Positions 5,100 to 8,317 of a stretch of DNA of 8,317 bases are shown one piece after another. The translations under genes and the position numbers were made by a program. The DNA is from Alphaproteobacteria bacterium UBA6062 (lineage in GTDB: Bacteria > Pseudomonadota > Alphaproteobacteria > Sneathiellales > Sneathiellaceae): positions 2,900 to 11,216 of the forward strand of contig DIYE01000112.1 of NCBI GenBank assembly GCA_002428885.1, written 5' to 3'. The notes beneath the pieces were generated by a model, which saw only the letters and a list, made by a program, of their open reading frames with translations, did no database searches and was not told the DNA's origin. Each line of letters opens with the position of its first letter. Position 1 is the first letter of the stretch.

Positions 5100-8000
5100 C
5101 TAATTGGTTGCCCAGAACTCGCCGTTCTTTAACTGCTCCCGATATCCGGCCATGAAAGATTCAAGCTGGGCGATTTTGGCGATTGCGGTGGAACGCTTAC
5201 GAAACTCTGTTTCCGATCCGTCCGGATCTTCCGTAATAAGATCGAAAGCATCAATATCAGGCGTCCCAACCAGTTTCTTTCGGTAGGTTGTCCGCATGGC
5301 CTGAATACCGGCCCTGTCATTGGAAAGGCTGCGCGCGACAGCAAGCTGCATCAATCGTTGCAAATCGAGAGATCCCAGTTTCTCGGCGTTGGCAGCGTTG
5401 CTTTCCGCGAGGAGCTTTTCAAGAGACAGGATTACTTTCGGCCAGTTTTTGGACCGCCAGTAGATATCAGCCCGCAGGAGATCTGCCTTACGGCTTTTAT
5501 CATCCAGCAGAAGCTCGAGTGCTTCCTCATAATCACCAAGATCGGAATTAGCTCTCGCCCTGATATGCAGACGCTCCTGCTTGACCTCCGGCGGTAAGGC
5601 CCGCCAACGGGTTTTCTGTAGGATATTGAGGCTTTCCTGCGGTTTCTCATTCCATAAATGAACCACCGCAAGCTTGGTACCCGTATAGGATTTTATCTCG
5701 CCCTTGAGGCGGAAATTCACCTGGTGGTCGAGAAGCTGGGCGGCCTGATCCAGCAAATCAACTTTGATCAACCGGTCCGCCAGCTTGCGGATCATCGCAT
5801 CACCTTTTTTACCCAGCGGCGTCAATTCACGATATTCATAATAAAGCGCAAGCGCCTTGATGGGCGGCAAGGCATCGGCGCCGCCTTCCAGGAAAAGTTG
5901 ATTGAAGATATCAGCCATTTCACGCGCAATATCACGGGCTTTCGGATTTTTCGCGAAGCTTTTTACAATCTGCCGGTAAGTCTGTAATCCGTCGCGCATA
6001 CGACCGGTGGCAATATACAGATCCCCAACCCGTTTCTGAATTTCCACTTCCAGATCGTCACCGCGCCAGGCAAACTGCATCTTGTTCAGAAGGTCAATCG
6101 CTTCATCCGGGGTAATTTCCTTCTGAGCAAGGTCAGCGTTGATTTTAGCAAAGCGTGCCCTGGTCTCGACAGGACGGTAATTTAACGCAATTGCCTGATC
6201 GAACTTCCCGATGGCTCTTTCCATATCGCCGGATCGCAGCGCCGCTACCCCTTCAAGATATTCCCTTGTTGCCGCGACTTTAGGATCCGCCCCGTCCGTG
6301 AGGGATGTCTTGATCCCCTCCAAAGCTTTTTGGGCAACTTCAATATCAAACTCTTCCAGTGCAGCTTCCGCATCAAGCAGTCGGAACTCATTCTGGAGAT
6401 CGTTGGAATAAACACCGAAAGCATCTCTTCCCGCCTTTATTTCACGAGAGGCCGTTTTCCAGTCCTGCTTGCCTGCAGCCACCTTCGCCCGCCAGGGAGC
6501 CACTTCGGCAACACCTGAAAAAACAGGATGGAAAAGATCTTTTTCCGCTTCTTCCAGATGGTTCAGCCCTAGATAGGACAATCCTCTGATCAGTCTGTAG
6601 ATACCATCATCGTCGGCCCGCGGATCATCCAGTCGCACCCGCTCCAGAACCGCGAAAGCATCGGCATGATATCCATGCGCCAGAAAGAATTTAGCAAGCT
6701 CCATACGGGCGCCGTTTCTGCCGGCTCTTGGCAATTTGGCAACTCGGCGCTGAAGGACCTGCTTTTTCTCCCAGAAATCCTTCGGCGGCACCTGAGCCCA
6801 TTCATCCAGCTTTACAAGCTGGGCCTTGTCTCTTTGGCCAGAAAAACGATCTGTCTGATCTCCGGAAGCGAACAGATCATCTTTTGAGATGGTCCGTGTC
6901 AGTTGTAAACCACCGGCTGCCGTCACCGAAACACCGTTACGTTCAACAGCAACCGCAACGGCGGAATCCCGGGTCAGAAGACCAATGCCCTGCATGGACG
7001 GCAGGACCGTAAATTGTGCGAATGTCCGGGTTGTTCCAAGCCCCCAGCTCGGAGCATAAAGAGGAACAGCAATCAGTTCATCTCCAGCCTGCGGATCAAT
7101 GAAGGAGACACGGTTACCATTATTCACGGCTGGAATAAAGACCCTCGCCCCGTCTGCGGACGCCGGTTGAGGCTGAATATCAATGGTGTTTTCGATCACT
7201 GGGGTTTCTCCCAGCCGGAAGTCAATCCGCCACTCATTTTCCGCCCGTGTAACCGTTGGGGCATATCCCTCCCGAACGGTAAGTGAGGCAACCGTTGCTT
7301 CATCATGAGGGATTTGTTTTTTGCGAACCAGCAGGAATTTAACCGGGCCGCCTAATTTTCGGAAATCTAGCTGCACGCGTTTATCAAATGCCAGCCAGTA
7401 TTTACCGGACCGTTCGAAAAGCGCCATGGCTGACGACTCTTTCCAGGGGAAGATCAGCCTGAAGCCGTCTTTCAACTTACCGACTTCGACAACCAGTTTC
7501 TCTTTGGGTGGTACGGCAGCCGTTTCTGCTACTGGCTTGGCCGGTTTGGAAGCTTCCGGAATAAGGGATCGGGGTTTTGGCTTCTTCGCTTCGGTAACAT
7601 TGGCAACCGGCTTGGGGGCTTCCGAAGTTTGGACTGTCTTTTGAGCCGGTTCAGCCGGTGTGATCTTCCGAACCGGGTTTTTGGGTTGAGGTTTTTCACG
7701 AACCGGTTCTGCTTTTTTAGCGATTTGTGGCTTGGCCTGCGGTGGATTACCCGGTTTAAAATCAACCGCAATACTGTTTCCGCTTCTAAAAGCCTTGGCT
7801 GTCACCGACGGATCCGTTTCAACGGTAACTGTTGTTTTGCCGCCGCGCCTTGCTGTCTTCACTCCCCGGATGAATTTGGGCAGATCACGGGTGATCCTTC
7901 CGATCTGCAGATCTCCCGGTTTGTCGAAGGAAAGAACCGTCTTTCCGTCTTCTACCTGAAGCGTAAAGTCTATTCGGGAAGGCCAATCAAAGACCAACCG

Positions 8001-8317
8001 GCTATACCGGGCATGTTCACCGCCGCGCACACGGATTTTCTGAAGCGTCGCCTTTTCTGCCTTACCGCCTTTTTTTAAATCAAAGGCATGGGCCGTTCCG
8101 TATCGAGCTGTTTTAAGAGTGTAATCCCCTTTAAGGGCAAACCGGACGGTCTTGTTCTGATCCAGAAATTCCCCTGCTCCCAGGTAGTTTCGCAATCCCC
8201 GTGAAGCGATGGAGAGATTAGCGTCAAACGCTTCGGGAAAACGGATGACCAGATAACCATTTTCAATCCGGGCATCAACCGTCTGAGCCCGCCCCCAGTC
8301 CATGACAAGTCGGCCAT
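5100..8317 (-). CDS. Large TPR protein with three AMIN-like beta modules, 5' end missing
   Basis: The last roughly 1072 codons of a long gene. The frame is open to the right edge, and the ATG at 8303 is internal: the sequence reads GRLVMDWG across it, matching RLVFDWP further on. Residues counted from that Met: module A (about -4 to 79), module B (about 100-185, RLVFDWP), then a Pro/Lys/Ala-rich linker (186-270) and module C (about 280-365, FRLIFPW). A further beta-rich part extends to about 470. An alpha-helical repeat region of TPR type fills about 505-1050, with helix pairs such as YLEGVAALRSGDMERAIGKFDQAI (685-708, split here by description) and DLGDYEEALELLL (921-933). AMIN-like domains commonly bind peptidoglycan or envelope partners, and TPRs bind proteins. 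I therefore infer a cell-envelope scaffold, but neither a signal peptide nor a membrane anchor can be checked because the N-terminus is outside the window. It ends in NGEFWATN. The partner complex is unknown. Confidence 0.85.
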   Translation of the reverse strand, partial: GRLVMDWGRAQTVDARIENGYLVIRFPEAFDANLSIASRGLRNYLGAGEFLDQNKTVRFALKGDYTLKTARYGTAHAFDLKKGGKAEKATLQKIRVRGGEHARYSRLVFDWPSRIDFTLQVEDGKTVLSFDKPGDLQIGRITRDLPKFIRGVKTARRGGKTTVTVETDPSVTAKAFRSGNSIAVDFKPGNPPQAKPQIAKKAEPVREKPQPKNPVRKITPAEPAQKTVQTSEAPKPVANVTEAKKPKPRSLIPEASKPAKPVAETAAVPPKEKLVVEVGKLKDGFRLIFPWKESSAMALFERSGKYWLAFDKRVQLDFRKLGGPVKFLLVRKKQIPHDEATVASLTVREGYAPTVTRAENEWRIDFRLGETPVIENTIDIQPQPASADGARVFIPAVNNGNRVSFIDPQAGDELIAVPLYAPSWGLGTTRTFAQFTVLPSMQGIGLLTRDSAVAVAVERNGVSVTAAGGLQLTRTISKDDLFASGDQTDRFSGQRDKAQLVKLDEWAQVPPKDFWEKKQVLQRRVAKLPRAGRNGARMELAKFFLAHGYHADAFAVLERVRLDDPRADDDGIYRLIRGLSYLGLNHLEEAEKDLFHPVFSGVAEVAPWRAKVAAGKQDWKTASREIKAGRDAFGVYSNDLQNEFRLLDAEAALEEFDIEVAQKALEGIKTSLTDGADPKVAATREYLEGVAALRSGDMERAIGKFDQAIALNYRPVETRARFAKINADLAQKEITPDEAIDLLNKMQFAWRGDDLEVEIQKRVGDLYIATGRMRDGLQTYRQIVKSFAKNPKARDIAREMADIFNQLFLEGGADALPPIKALALYYEYRELTPLGKKGDAMIRKLADRLIKVDLLDQAAQLLDHQVNFRLKGEIKSYTGTKLAVVHLWNEKPQESLNILQKTRWRALPPEVKQERLHIRARANSDLGDYEEALELLLDDKSRKADLLRADIYWRSKNWPKVILSLEKLLAESNAANAEKLGSLDLQRLMQLAVARSLSNDRAGIQAMRTTYRKKLVGTPDIDAFDLITEDPDGSETEFRKRSTAIAKIAQLESFMAGYREQLKNGEFWATN

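Overview
The window looks like a stretch of a moderate-GC proteobacterial chromosome, most likely an alphaproteobacterium. That placement is an inference from gene content and protein style, not from a marker gene. No rRNA, tRNA, transposase, integrase or CRISPR array is visible.

Layout from left to right. (1) Positions 2-868 (+) hold the 3' part of a PLP-dependent threonine/serine dehydratase whose start lies before the window. (2) Positions 869-1511 are an AT-rich stretch with no convincing gene. (3) Positions 1512-2535 (+) hold a tight two-gene unit: a 72-residue peptide gene with a good ribosome binding site, then, 18 bp later, a DUF6065-like protein of unknown function. The peptide ends in two copies of the motif Dx-G-xx-RIGNMSPVF-[K/R]-[I/L], 24 residues apart, written with different synonymous codons. 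The DUF6065-like gene as sequenced carries an apparent single-base frameshift in a run of five A near its 3' end. Without it, the gene would end at 2535, just before the convergent aminotransferase gene. (4) Positions 2553-4245 (-) hold a YhbS-type GNAT acetyltransferase followed by a class V aminotransferase of the alanine-glyoxylate/serine-pyruvate type. (5) Positions 4340-5086 (+) hold a probable metal-efflux unit: a MerR-type promoter with a 19-bp spacer, a short inverted repeat, a possible 17-codon leader ORF whose stop overlaps the next start as ATGA, and a six-helix cation diffusion facilitator-like transporter. (6) Positions 5100-8317 (-) hold the C-terminal 1072 or so residues of a large protein with three AMIN-like beta modules, a Pro/Lys/Ala-rich linker and a TPR-type helical repeat region. 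Its start lies beyond the right edge.

The housekeeping-type genes (dehydratase, aminotransferase, acetyltransferase, TPR protein) show no obvious functional link. The two candidates for something undescribed are the repeated-motif peptide with its DUF6065 partner, which resembles a peptide precursor plus dedicated enzyme, and the leader of the transporter gene, where two ribosome binding sites lie in or next to short inverted repeats and a tiny ORF overlaps the transporter start.
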